Assembly (NCBI GenBank): GCA_946409145.1
Contig: CAMJVA010000019.1
Location: forward strand, 1 to 13,193
DNA length: 13,193 nt
Direction: 5' to 3'
Origin: an uncultured Enterococcus sp.
GTDB taxonomy: Bacteria; Bacillota; Bacilli; Lactobacillales; Enterococcaceae
The notes under the pieces are model-generated. The model saw nothing but the letters and a program-made list of their open reading frames with translations. It did no database searches and was not told the origin of the DNA. The position numbers and the translations under genes were made by a program. Positions 7,619-13,193 of the stretch are shown one piece after another. Every line of letters starts with the position of its first letter. The stretch's first letter is position 1.

Positions 7619-7705
7619 ACGGAGAAACGATTATTTATGCTTAATTTTTGCATTTTTATTAGAAAACGCTTTATTTTATGCTTTAGTGGTTTTTAAAAAA
7701 AGCCC

Positions 7706-7752
7706 AAAAAACAAGGAGAAGGAAGCTAAAAAGCTCTTTCTCCTTGTTTTTA
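7706..7752 (-). terminator. Terminator of the phosphodiester glycosidase gene
   Basis: A long stem (7707-7727 with 7732-7751, one bulged A and one G-T pair, AAAA loop) built on CAAGGAGAAGG. On the minus strand it is followed by TTTTTTGGGC and a further run of T. It begins 14 bases after the stop of the gene at 7766. Confidence 0.88.
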
Positions 7753-7765
7753 TTAAGATGAATAT

Positions 7766-8722
7766 TTAGCTTAAACTTTTTTCTGTTACTACAAAGGCAT
7801 TAGGAATACTTCTTTCATTTCCATTACTTAAAGTGTTTACTCTTTCTCCTTCATAATATAGTTCACTCGAACCTCCCCCATCTAAATTAACGGCATTAAC
7901 CGCTCCTAAATTTTCCATAATTTCTTGTAAATCATATAAGGTAGCTCCTAAACTATCAGCTTGTCGCCCTTCAATTACAACAAAATAAAAAGTTCCATCC
8001 GCCCCTTGACCAATAGCGCTTCTTGGCTGTAACCCTCCTGTTTCTTCTTCAGTAATTTGTTCATTTCCATTTACTAATAAAAAAGGACCAAAAGAAATAG
8101 CTGAAGTAATTCCCGCGTCTAAAGCCGTTTCATAAGTATAATTGCCTAAAAGTAATTTTCCTTCATTTGTTAGACCAATTATCGCGTAATTTTCCTCTTT
8201 TTCACCATATAGAAGTTCTCCATCCATCATGGTAAATGTTCCCAAGGCTCCAGAAGAATTATTTCTTGTAAAATTAAAACCAGCGGCATTGATTGCTGCT
8301 ACATAATTATTTTCTGTAACCACTTGAGAAAGTTTTGAGCCTTCATCACCATCTAAGGTATTAATTAATTGAACTGTACTAGGATCTTTAATCGCTAAAA
8401 CATAACCTTGGTACGTCTCTCCAGAAATTTCTGTTTTTTCTACATTATCACTAGCAGTTGACTGAGCAGCAATGGTCACTTCGTCTCCAGTAGAATTTTC
8501 TTTATTTTCCACTTCATAATCTGCTAGAATTTCCTGAATTTCTTCATTAGATAAAAAAGCAGTGGCTAACCACTGATGAGTGCTAGTACTCATCGCTGTT
8601 TGGACCCATAAGTCTCTGTTTGTTTTAAATAAATCTGTTTTAAAAAATAAAAATAAGCTCACAACTACAATCATTGCAAAACTACTTGCGATAAAACTAA
8701 AGGGTTTTAAATATTTTTTCAT
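7766..8722 (-). CDS. Membrane-anchored phosphodiester glycosidase (NAGPA/DUF2233 family)
   Basis: 318 aa. A short basic start and one hydrophobic helix at about 9-28 anchor or export the protein, so the catalytic part (about 100-315) should lie outside the cell. Family motifs are AINAAGFN (143-150), GPFLLVNG (212-219), PRSAIGQGADGTFYFVV (233-249) and NLDGGGSSELYYEG (279-292). This fold includes the human enzyme that uncovers mannose-6-phosphate and bacterial proteins annotated as exopolysaccharide or phosphodiester glycosidases that act on sugar-phosphodiester linkages. The substrate here is unknown; a cell-wall polymer is a reasonable guess. GGAGG lies 7 bases before the ATG. It has its own terminator and probably its own promoter, downstream of the dps terminator. 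Confidence 0.85.
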   Translation of the reverse strand: MKKYLKPFSFIASSFAMIVVVSLFLFFKTDLFKTNRDLWVQTAMSTSTHQWLATAFLSNEEIQEILADYEVENKENSTGDEVTIAAQSTASDNVEKTEISGETYQGYVLAIKDPSTVQLINTLDGDEGSKLSQVVTENNYVAAINAAGFNFTRNNSSGALGTFTMMDGELLYGEKEENYAIIGLTNEGKLLLGNYTYETALDAGITSAISFGPFLLVNGNEQITEEETGGLQPRSAIGQGADGTFYFVVIEGRQADSLGATLYDLQEIMENLGAVNAVNLDGGGSSELYYEGERVNTLSNGNERSIPNAFVVTEKSLS

Positions 8723-8725
8723 GTT

Positions 8726-8744
8726 CTTACCTCCTTAAGGTAAG
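8726..8744 (-). promoter_or_regulatory. Inverted repeat enclosing the ribosome site of the glycosidase gene
   Basis: CTTACC (8726-8731) and GGTAAG (8739-8744) can pair in the mRNA around TTAAGGA, so part of the Shine-Dalgarno AAGGAGG would be in the stem and the rest in the loop. The stem is only 6 bp, so any effect on translation would be mild. Confidence 0.3.
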
Positions 8745-8747
8745 TTA

Positions 8748-8781
8748 AGAATAAAAAAATAAGCTTAAACTACCCTTAAAC
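8748..8781 (-). promoter_or_regulatory. Direct repeats over a weak promoter of the glycosidase gene
   Basis: On the minus strand TTTAAG occurs twice with 5 bases between (exact 7-mer GTTTAAG at plus 8775-8781 and 8764-8770, an 11-base period). A weak -10 TATTCT follows at plus 8748-8753, and no -35 consensus is present. Six-base direct repeats with 11-base spacing over a missing -35 are the usual arrangement for activation by OmpR/PhoB-type response regulators. The regulator is not identified. Confidence 0.35.
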
Positions 8782-8805
8782 GCCTTTTAAGAAAAGACAA
8801 AAAAA

Positions 8806-8829
8806 TCCTGGTCAAAAAATTGACCAGGA
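8806..8829. terminator. Terminator of dps
   Basis: TCCTGGTCAA (8806-8815) pairs perfectly with TTGACCAGGA (8820-8829) around AAAA. It is followed on the minus strand by seven T, and on the plus strand by AAG and seven T. It sits 15 bases after the dps stop and separates dps from the downstream glycosidase gene. Confidence 0.9.
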
Positions 8830-8844
8830 AAGTTTTTTTATGAA

Positions 8845-9312
8845 TTAAGCATCAAGTTCAGGTGCATTTCCAAGAGCTGCAGAAAGCATCCAAATATTTT
8901 TTTCAATCCGTGTTTTACCAGCAATTAAAATATCATTTGTAACATTGTCTCCTTCTTCATCAGAAGCAGCAATTCCTTTATCATAAATTGTATTTAAATA
9001 GCGATAAACATCTAACACACGTTTTAATTGATCTTCCATGGAGCGATCATAGGAGCTTTCAATGCTCTTAAAGCCAGTGTGTTTAACAAATTCTTCTAAA
9101 GTAGCATAAGGTGCTCCATCTAGAGTGATTAAACGTTCTGAAATTTCATCTAAATCTTCGTTGAGTTCATCCATATATTGGTCCATTTTTGGATGTAAGT
9201 TAAGAAAACCAGGCCCACGCATATACCAATGCACTTGATGAATTGCGACAGTTGCTTGAGATAGATCAGCCACTAATTGATTTAAAACTTCTTTTGTTTT
9301 TGCAAATTTCAT
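8845..9312 (-). CDS. dps: Dps-family ferritin-like DNA/iron protection protein
   Basis: 155 aa, normal for a Dps subunit, which assembles into a hollow dodecamer that oxidises Fe2+ with peroxide and stores the iron. The inter-subunit ferroxidase residues are all present: His28 (in HQVHWYMRG), His40, Asp44, Asp55 and Glu59 (in DELNEDLDEISERL). There is no lysine-rich N-terminal tail, so DNA binding is not evident, as in Listeria-type Dps. AGGAGG lies 8 bases before the ATG. It appears monocistronic: a promoter and Fur-like box precede it and a terminator follows. Confidence 0.95.
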   Translation of the reverse strand: MKFAKTKEVLNQLVADLSQATVAIHQVHWYMRGPGFLNLHPKMDQYMDELNEDLDEISERLITLDGAPYATLEEFVKHTGFKSIESSYDRSMEDQLKRVLDVYRYLNTIYDKGIAASDEEGDNVTNDILIAGKTRIEKNIWMLSAALGNAPELDA

Positions 9313-9348
9313 TATAAAAGCCTCCTATTTATTCTTATTACAATCTAT

Positions 9349-9377
9349 ATACTACTTGATTCCTTTAATATTGTAAA
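9349..9377 (-). promoter_or_regulatory. Candidate dps promoter
   Basis: On the minus strand TTTACA (plus 9372-9377) is followed after 17 bases by TAGTAT (9349-9354), giving a leader of about 30 bases. A loose PerR-like sequence (11 of 15 to TTATAATTATTATAA) lies just downstream at 9329-9343; it is too degenerate to call. Confidence 0.4.
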
Positions 9378-9392
9378 AAGATAGAGCTTAAT

Positions 9393-9407
9393 TGAAACTG
9401 ATTATCA
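9393..9407. promoter_or_regulatory. Fur/PerR-family operator-like box upstream of dps
   Basis: On the minus strand TGATAATCAGTTTCA matches the 7-1-7 Fur box TGATAATNATTATCA at all but two positions. It lies about 15 bases upstream of the candidate -35 of dps. Iron- or peroxide-dependent control fits a ferroxidase gene. Which family member binds cannot be told from the sequence. Confidence 0.45.
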
Positions 9408-9410
9408 ATT

Positions 9411-9438
9411 AAAAAAGCTAAATGAGCTCGTTTAGCTT
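9411..9438 (-). terminator. Orphan terminator upstream of dps
   Basis: AAGCTAAA (9415-9422) and TTTAGCTT (9431-9438) pair around an 8-base centre that itself contains GAGCTC; on the minus strand TTTT follows, making six T in a row with the end of the stem. The lipoprotein gene upstream already has its own terminator (9566-9600), so this hairpin ends no visible gene. The stretch between the two (9439-9565) has a TATAAT on the minus strand (plus 9517-9522), a CTGGA/TCCAG hairpin (9477-9491) and a CTTTTC/GAAAAG hairpin, but no open frame longer than 15 codons. Confidence 0.65.
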
Positions 9439-9565
9439 CTAAGTCAATATTCTCTTATCCTTTTCAGTAAGAAAAGCTGGACACTATCCAGATAAAAATG
9501 ATGTAAACCATTGATAATTATAATATTTTTCCGTCAAAAGTTTTATAATCCTGTTAACTTAAAAA

Positions 9566-9600
9566 AAATAAAGTCCAAAGATTTCCCTTGGACTTTATTT
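9566..9600 (-). terminator. Terminator of the small lipoprotein gene
   Basis: AAATAAAGTCCAA (9566-9578) pairs perfectly with TTGGACTTTATTT (9588-9600) across a 9-base loop, and eight T follow the core on the minus strand. It begins 3 bases after the stop of the gene at 9604. Confidence 0.92.
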
Positions 9601-9603
9601 TAC

Positions 9604-10314
9604 TTATTTCCCTAATTCAGCCTCTAAAGCAGCATTCACTTCATCCCCTACTTGAGTGAGCTGTTCATTTAAAGTTGCTTGATCTTTCGCTCCAGTAACA
9701 AAGGCTAAGTAAAGATCGGTAACTTTTTTACTTTGGTCTTGAGTCACTGACCATTGTCCTTTATTTTTTGTAAATACTAAAGTAATATCTGTTACTTCTT
9801 CATTTAAAGAAACATCTTGCACATTTTTTTCTAAAGCACTTAAAGTAGTAGCCATAATTTTATTATCATCTTTAGCAATACTATTGTCTCCTTTAATTGC
9901 CGCTAACAAATCTTCGTCCGTTTTTTTAATTAAAGCAGGATAATCAAGGCCTGTAATGTGATAAGTCACTTGAGCTGTTTCATCATTTTCCGCTTTAACT
10001 TCCACCGTGTAGCTAGTTTTATCTTGCATTTGCGAATACAAAGCATTGTAAAAAGTATCCGCTTGTTCGTCTGTCACTGTCGAAGTAGACATTAGACCTT
10101 TTTTGAAATTTTCTTTAAAATCAGCGGCATTTTTATCCATCACTTCTTTTAAAGCCTTACTGTCAGAAAAGTTTTCTTCAAAAGACTCAGAATCTTTATC
10201 ATACACTAGGCGATTAATAAATAAAGTCGCTCCATCTTCTGCTGGGATTGTTTCTTTAGCACAGGCAGTAAAAATAAAGGCTAAAGGTAGGAGCAATAAA
10301 AATATTTTTTTCAT
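9604..10314 (-). CDS. Small secreted lipoprotein, DUF5105-like
   Basis: 236 aa from the ATG at 10314. The signal peptide MKKIFLLLLPLAFIFTAC ends in a lipobox-like FTAC with lipidated Cys18. The mature part is acidic and charged, with GATLFINRLVYDKDSESF near the start and TSYTVEVKAENDETAQVTYHITG in the middle. It resembles the Listeria/Enterococcus lipoproteins labelled DUF5105, from memory only, and no function is known. The frame opens 12 codons earlier (10350), but that start has no ribosome site and lies at the predicted transcription start, whereas AAGGAA precedes the 10314 ATG by 10 bases. It is a single-gene unit with its own promoter and terminator. Confidence 0.8.
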   Translation of the reverse strand: MKKIFLLLLPLAFIFTACAKETIPAEDGATLFINRLVYDKDSESFEENFSDSKALKEVMDKNAADFKENFKKGLMSTSTVTDEQADTFYNALYSQMQDKTSYTVEVKAENDETAQVTYHITGLDYPALIKKTDEDLLAAIKGDNSIAKDDNKIMATTLSALEKNVQDVSLNEEVTDITLVFTKNKGQWSVTQDQSKKVTDLYLAFVTGAKDQATLNEQLTQVGDEVNAALEAELGK

Positions 10315-10358
10315 TTTTGAAATCTTCCTTTCCAGGTAACACAACATCATCCTTCTAT

Positions 10359-10387
10359 ATTTAACAAGGATTAAGGTAAAAAGTCAA
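10359..10387 (-). promoter_or_regulatory. Predicted promoter of the small lipoprotein gene
   Basis: On the minus strand TTGACT (plus 10382-10387) and TTAAAT (10359-10364) are 17 bases apart. The predicted start near 10352 leaves a leader of about 38 bases to the ATG at 10314. The -35 lies directly in the T-tract of the bioY terminator. Confidence 0.5.
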
Positions 10388-10412
10388 AAAATCCAGGAAA
10401 TTCCTGGATTTT
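10388..10412 (-). terminator. Terminator of the lrgAB-bioY unit
   Basis: ATCCAGGAA (10391-10399) is mirrored by TTCCTGGAT (10401-10409), extended by three A-T pairs. On the minus strand it is followed by TTTTTTGACTTTTT. It lies 40 bases after the bioY stop. The loop is very tight, so the innermost pairs probably open. Confidence 0.85.
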
Positions 10413-10452
10413 CTGAGGATATTTTGAAATTTCTTAAGACTTTTTTGAAAAA

Positions 10453-10992
10453 TTAGCGAATAGGTAAAAATTTTGCTTTCACTAAAGCTTGGTAAACTAA
10501 CTGTCCCATAAAGCCTGCTGCTGCTGCTTTTATAATTCCTGGAACAACAAAAGGAATAAAGCCTGCTGATATTGCTTGCATAAATGGATTTTTTAAAGCA
10601 ATCCATAACCAGACAGTCCCGAAAAATAAAGTGACAATGGCGCCAATTAAATTACTAATGACGGCAGAAACATAGGTATGACCGAATTTTTCTAACCAAA
10701 GACTTGTAATGAGGCCATTGGCTAAAAAACCAACGAGAAAGCCTCCTGTGGGTCCAAAGACCACACCTACCCCACCATTGCCTCCTGCAAAAACAGGCAA
10801 ACCAATCAGACCTAATAATAAGTATAAAAAAATACTAGCTGTTGTGGTTTTTTTATCTAACACTGTGGCGGTTAATCCTACAGCAAACGTTTGTCCAGTT
10901 AAAGGAATCGGACCTAAGGGGAAAGTAAGTTGTGCAAAAATCGCAATAATAGCTGCAAATTCTGCTGCTAAAAGCCAATTTTTTAATTTCAT
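10453..10992 (-). CDS. bioY: Biotin transporter substrate-binding subunit BioY
   Basis: 179 aa, a six-helix membrane protein that captures biotin as the S component of an ECF importer; the shared EcfA/A'/T module is not in this window. Family motifs are PLGPIPLTGQTFAV (25-38) and GNGGVGVVFGPTGGFLVGF (71-89), with KAAAAGFMGQLVY near the C terminus. GGAG lies 6 bases before the ATG. Only 51 bases separate it from the lrgB stop, with no terminator and no clear promoter or BirA operator, so it is probably transcribed with lrgAB. Confidence 0.94.
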   Translation of the reverse strand: MKLKNWLLAAEFAAIIAIFAQLTFPLGPIPLTGQTFAVGLTATVLDKKTTTASIFLYLLLGLIGLPVFAGGNGGVGVVFGPTGGFLVGFLANGLITSLWLEKFGHTYVSAVISNLIGAIVTLFFGTVWLWIALKNPFMQAISAGFIPFVVPGIIKAAAAGFMGQLVYQALVKAKFLPIR

Positions 10993-11043
10993 TTTTGTCT
11001 CCTTTGTAAGTAGAATGAGAGGCAGAAAAATTTTTCAAAATAA

Positions 11044-11736
11044 TTATTGCAAATGAAATAATTTCAGTAACAAGGGAAAAACAATAACGGTAATGGTTCC
11101 TGTAACCCCAATGGAAAGACCACTCATGGCTCCAGGAATTTCTCCCATTTCCATAGCTTTTGCTGTTCCAATAGCGTGGGCGCTACTTCCAAGAGCAATC
11201 CCTTGAGCTACTGGATCAGTAATCTTAAATAATTTTAAAATAAAAGGAGACATAATGGATCCTGATACTCCAGAAAAAATAACCATCACTAAAGTAATTG
11301 CCGAAAGTCCACCAAAACCTTTAGAAATTTCAATGGCAATGGCGGTCGTGACATTTTTAGGGGCGGTAGAAATAACTACAGCTTTTGGTAATTGGAATAA
11401 ATTTCCAAAAAACATCATCATGGCACCGGAAATTAAACAACCCGTTACAATTCCAACTAAAATGGATCTGGCGTGGTGCTTTAATAAGTGCAAGGTTTTA
11501 TATAATGGAATACCAATGGCCACAGTCGCTGGAGTAATTAGAGTGTTTAACATTTCCCCTCCTTTATAATAGTCATCATAGGAAATGCCTGTTACTTTTA
11601 AAATAATAATAATAACAACAGTGGAAACTACTAGTGGATTAAAAAAAGGATAAGGATAACGGCGAAATAATTTCGTCGCTACTACAAAAACACCAATGGA
11701 TAATACTAAACCAAAAAGAGGATTACTACTGAGCAT
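11044..11736 (-). CDS. lrgB: LrgB-family antiholin-like membrane protein
   Basis: 230 aa, multi-spanning membrane protein of the LrgB/CidB family. Typical stretches are YPYPFFNPLVVS near the N terminus, LITPATVAIGIPLY, ISTAPKNVTTAIAIEISKGFGG and SAHAIGTAKAMEMGEIPGAMSGL. With LrgA it modulates murein hydrolase activity and lysis in staphylococci; in Streptococcus mutans and Bacillus (PftAB) related pairs move pyruvate. The start at 11736 is 6 bases after GGAGG. The upstream ATG at 11742 touches the ribosome site. It overlaps the lrgA end by 11 bases, so translation is coupled. Confidence 0.93.
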   Translation of the reverse strand: MLSSNPLFGLVLSIGVFVVATKLFRRYPYPFFNPLVVSTVVIIIILKVTGISYDDYYKGGEMLNTLITPATVAIGIPLYKTLHLLKHHARSILVGIVTGCLISGAMMMFFGNLFQLPKAVVISTAPKNVTTAIAIEISKGFGGLSAITLVMVIFSGVSGSIMSPFILKLFKITDPVAQGIALGSSAHAIGTAKAMEMGEIPGAMSGLSIGVTGTITVIVFPLLLKLFHLQ

Positions 11737-12109
11737 TGTCATCCTCCTTTATCGGGCAGTCTCCTTCAAAACGTTCCTTAATTTTTTGAACGACTACTCC
11801 CACAATTCCCATGGATATGGCCGTAATAAAAAGTGAAAGGACTATAAGAATCGGCCAAATTTTTTCAATGGCGGAAAAATGAGTCATAATCCCCACTCCA
11901 GCAGGAACGAATAAAATACTGAGATTTCCTAAAAGAAATCCTCCCACTTCTTTCACATCATCAAGTTTAATGATGTTCAGTTGTAACGCTAAAAATAATA
12001 AAAGCATGCCTAAGACGCTGCCTGGAATAGGTAGTTGAAGCAAAACTTTTAAGGCTTCCCCTAAAAATGAACATAGGAGAATATAAAATAATTGCAAATA
12101 AATCTTCAT
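11726..12109 (-). CDS. lrgA: LrgA-family holin-like membrane protein
   Basis: 127 aa with about four membrane helices. Family motifs are LPIPGSVLGMLLLFLAL (26-42), then FLLGNLSILFVPAGVGIM, and a charged C-terminal tail ending EDDNAQ. It is the small partner of LrgB, first in the transcript lrgA-lrgB-bioY. GGAGGG is 5 bases before the ATG. The usual LytSR regulator genes are not in the window. Confidence 0.93.
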   Translation of the reverse strand: MKIYLQLFYILLCSFLGEALKVLLQLPIPGSVLGMLLLFLALQLNIIKLDDVKEVGGFLLGNLSILFVPAGVGIMTHFSAIEKIWPILIVLSLFITAISMGIVGVVVQKIKERFEGDCPIKEDDNAQ

Positions 12110-12132
12110 AAGTTCCCTCCTGTTTCATTCCG

Positions 12133-12160
12133 ATTATAGCGAATATCTGAAAAATTTAAA
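12133..12160 (-). promoter_or_regulatory. Predicted lrgA promoter
   Basis: On the minus strand a perfect -10 TATAAT (plus 12133-12138) is preceded after 16 bases by a weak -35 TTTAAA (12155-12160). The start would be near 12126, leaving a short leader of about 17 bases that still contains the ribosome site. The weak -35 suggests dependence on an activator. Confidence 0.5.
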
Positions 12161-12199
12161 CCCCAAATCAGTTCTTTTTCGGTATTTTTTCAGAAAATG
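12141..12199. promoter_or_regulatory. Two weak CodY-like boxes upstream of lrgA
   Basis: TTTTTTCAGAAAATG at 12185-12199 matches the CodY consensus at 12 of 15 positions, and GAATATCTGAAAAAT at 12141-12155, between the -10 and -35 of lrgA, at 11 of 15. The region is AT-rich, so chance matches are likely. CodY control of lrgAB would fit its overflow and pyruvate role but is only a suggestion. Confidence 0.25.
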
Positions 12200-12445
12200 T
12201 TGTAAAATATCACTATAATTAAGAAAAAAACGAAACTTCTTTCATTTTTTGCGTGTGAATCACTGCTCATTTAATTCATTCATGGGCTAATTTAAATAGA
12301 AGAAAATAAGCACATGGTTTATGATGAAAGTAGAAAAATTAATTTTTCTATCTTTACTTTAAAAGCTTCCTTTGAGATTACTTTTTCAAACTTATTTTTT
12401 TAAAGACTATTTTAACCGGACTAAAACTTAAAAAGGAGAATTTTC
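12200..12445. other. Non-coding leader region of the HAD gene, with a 20-bp palindrome
   Basis: This is the rest of the divergent spacer between lrgA and the HAD gene. It contains a perfect 20-bp palindrome TAGAAAAATTAATTTTTCTA at 12331-12350 made only of A/T apart from one G-C pair per arm, followed by CTTTACTTT. A plus-strand TATAAT is at 12214-12219 without a -35, and TTGAGA at 12372-12377 lacks a good -10. I could not assign a promoter for the HAD gene with confidence. Confidence 0.4.
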
Positions 12446-13193
12446 ATGCCAAAACTCATCGCCTTTGATATTGACGGGACACTATTAAATACAAAAGGGG
12501 AAGTGCTACCTTCCACTATTGAAGCCATTGAACAGCTGAGAAATGCCGGTCATTTAGTGACGATTGCTACGGGTCGCTCTTATTTTTTAGCTGAAAAAAT
12601 TATTACTGGGCTTAATTTTGAAAATTATTTATTATTAAATGGTGCAGCAGGGTTTATTAACCATAAACAAGTGGTCAAAGAATTATTAAATCCTGAAAGT
12701 TTTGCCAAGTTAGTTCATTTTTCCAACACATTAGGTGTCGATATTTCTTACCAAAACCTCTATGAAATTCATCGCTTTCAAAAAGAAGCCACCACCCCTA
12801 TTCAAGAAGCTATGGCCTCTTTTCGGGCTGAAGTGCCTTCTTATGATCCAGAATTTTATTTAGAAAATGAAATTTATCAAGGGATTATTTACTCTGATAC
12901 TTCCTTTGACGAGGCCTTTAAAAAGGAAAACTTCTCCGCTTTTGATTTTGTTCGCTGGCACCCATATGGTGTTGATGTAATTCCTGCTAATAATTCTAAA
13001 GCACGCGGTCTTTTAAAAATGTTAGCTCATGAACATTTAACTGTTGATGATTTAATTGTTTTTGGAGATGGTTTAAATGACCGAGAAATGTTACAAGCAG
13101 CTGGCACTGGGGTGGTCATGGGAAATGCCGTAGATGACGTTAAAAAATATGGTAATTTAATCACCAAAACCAATAACGAAGACGGTATTTATC
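12446..13193 (+). CDS. Cof-type HAD-superfamily phosphatase (3' end cut by window)
   Basis: 249 codons are visible and the frame is still open at the window edge; the family is usually 255-290 aa, so only the C terminus is missing. Cof/HAD-IIB hydrolases dephosphorylate small metabolites such as sugar phosphates or flavin and pyridoxal phosphates; the substrate cannot be told. Motif I FDIDGTLL has the nucleophile Asp8 and Asp10, motif II is TIATGRS (about 40-46), the motif III lysine is in NNSKARGL, and motif IV is FGDGLNDREML. The C2 cap lies between motifs II and III. AAGGAG lies 7 bases before the ATG. It is the only well-supported plus-strand gene here and is divergent from lrgA. Confidence 0.92.
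   Translation, partial: MPKLIAFDIDGTLLNTKGEVLPSTIEAIEQLRNAGHLVTIATGRSYFLAEKIITGLNFENYLLLNGAAGFINHKQVVKELLNPESFAKLVHFSNTLGVDISYQNLYEIHRFQKEATTPIQEAMASFRAEVPSYDPEFYLENEIYQGIIYSDTSFDEAFKKENFSAFDFVRWHPYGVDVIPANNSKARGLLKMLAHEHLTVDDLIVFGDGLNDREMLQAAGTGVVMGNAVDDVKKYGNLITKTNNEDGIY

Larger units (their letters stand above)
7072..7704. other. Long AT-rich spacer upstream of opp; no gene seen
   Basis: About 630 bases without a credible coding region on either strand. It is visibly more AT-rich than the genes and holds long A and T tracts (for example the pyrimidine tract at about 7331-7372), which suggest curved DNA. Within it I can point to a strong CodY box (7384-7398), a cre-like sequence TGAATACGTTTTCT at 7181-7194 (12 of 14 to TGWAANCGNTNWCA), and an 11-bp inverted repeat (7588-7618). 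No tRNA-like or riboswitch-like fold was recognised. Confidence 0.6.

Noticed and set aside
9466..9513. A 15-codon hydrophobic minus-strand peptide between the lipoprotein gene and dps
   Set aside because: No ribosome site lies before its ATG and the sequence overlaps the hairpins of the candidate small RNA, so coding is unlikely.
10361..10606. An 81-codon minus-strand open frame overlapping bioY and its terminator
   Set aside because: It lies in another frame of bioY, runs through the terminator hairpin, has cysteine- and serine-rich composition without motifs and no ribosome site.
10993..11043. A BirA biotin operator or separate promoter before bioY
   Set aside because: The 51-base gap has no dyad resembling the biotin operator, only an A/T palindrome GAAAAATTTTTC, and no acceptable -10/-35 pair.
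10709..11056. A 115-codon plus-strand open frame opposite bioY
   Set aside because: It is antisense to a well-supported gene, is proline- and lysine-rich as expected from the complement of glycine-rich membrane codons, and has no ribosome site.
11255..11569. A 104-codon plus-strand open frame opposite lrgB
   Set aside because: It is antisense to lrgB with no ribosome site or recognisable domain; an artefact of codon use in the real gene.
12321..12362. A 13-codon plus-strand peptide (MMKVEKLIFLSLL) as a leader peptide for the HAD gene
   Set aside because: No Shine-Dalgarno precedes it, and it is largely produced by the AT palindrome at 12331-12350.

Overview
The window looks like chromosomal DNA of a low-GC lactic acid bacterium, most likely Enterococcus or a close relative. 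This is inferred from the strong AGGAGG ribosome sites, AT-rich spacers, CodY-type operators, an Ami/Opp oligopeptide permease with the very long OppB typical of streptococci and enterococci, and a Dps-LrgAB-BioY gene set. No species call is possible from sequence alone.

Layout. Nearly everything reads on the minus strand. Positions 66-6948 hold an oligopeptide permease operon, transcribed oppA-oppB-oppC-oppD-oppF and ending in a small gene (112-342) that carries only the DNA-binding domain of an IS30-type transposase. A bidirectional terminator (66-113) closes it; the last codons of a gene on the plus strand may end there. Upstream of oppA lies a 750-base AT-rich spacer with a near-consensus promoter and two good CodY boxes. 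Next come an anchored NAGPA-type phosphodiester glycosidase (7766-8722), a dps ferritin-like gene (8845-9312) with a Fur-like box, a small lipoprotein (9604-10314), and an lrgA-lrgB-bioY cluster (12109 down to 10453). On the plus strand at the right edge is a Cof-type HAD phosphatase (12446 onward) cut by the window end.

How the genes work together. The Opp genes make a complete importer: OppA binds peptides, OppB/OppC form the channel and OppD/OppF supply ATP. CodY boxes fit peptide uptake being repressed when branched-chain amino acids and GTP are plentiful. An internal hairpin after oppA would let the binding protein be made in excess. LrgAB (a holin-like pair linked in some Firmicutes to pyruvate movement) and the biotin transporter BioY appear to share a transcript. 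Dps handles iron and peroxide stress.

Nothing here is clearly a new defence or mobile system. The observations most worth a second look are the domesticated-looking transposase HTH domain inside the opp operon, OppD with all four iron-sulfur cysteines replaced, the CodY box pair, an orphan terminator upstream of dps that may end a small RNA, direct repeats over the glycosidase promoter, and the lrgAB-bioY linkage.
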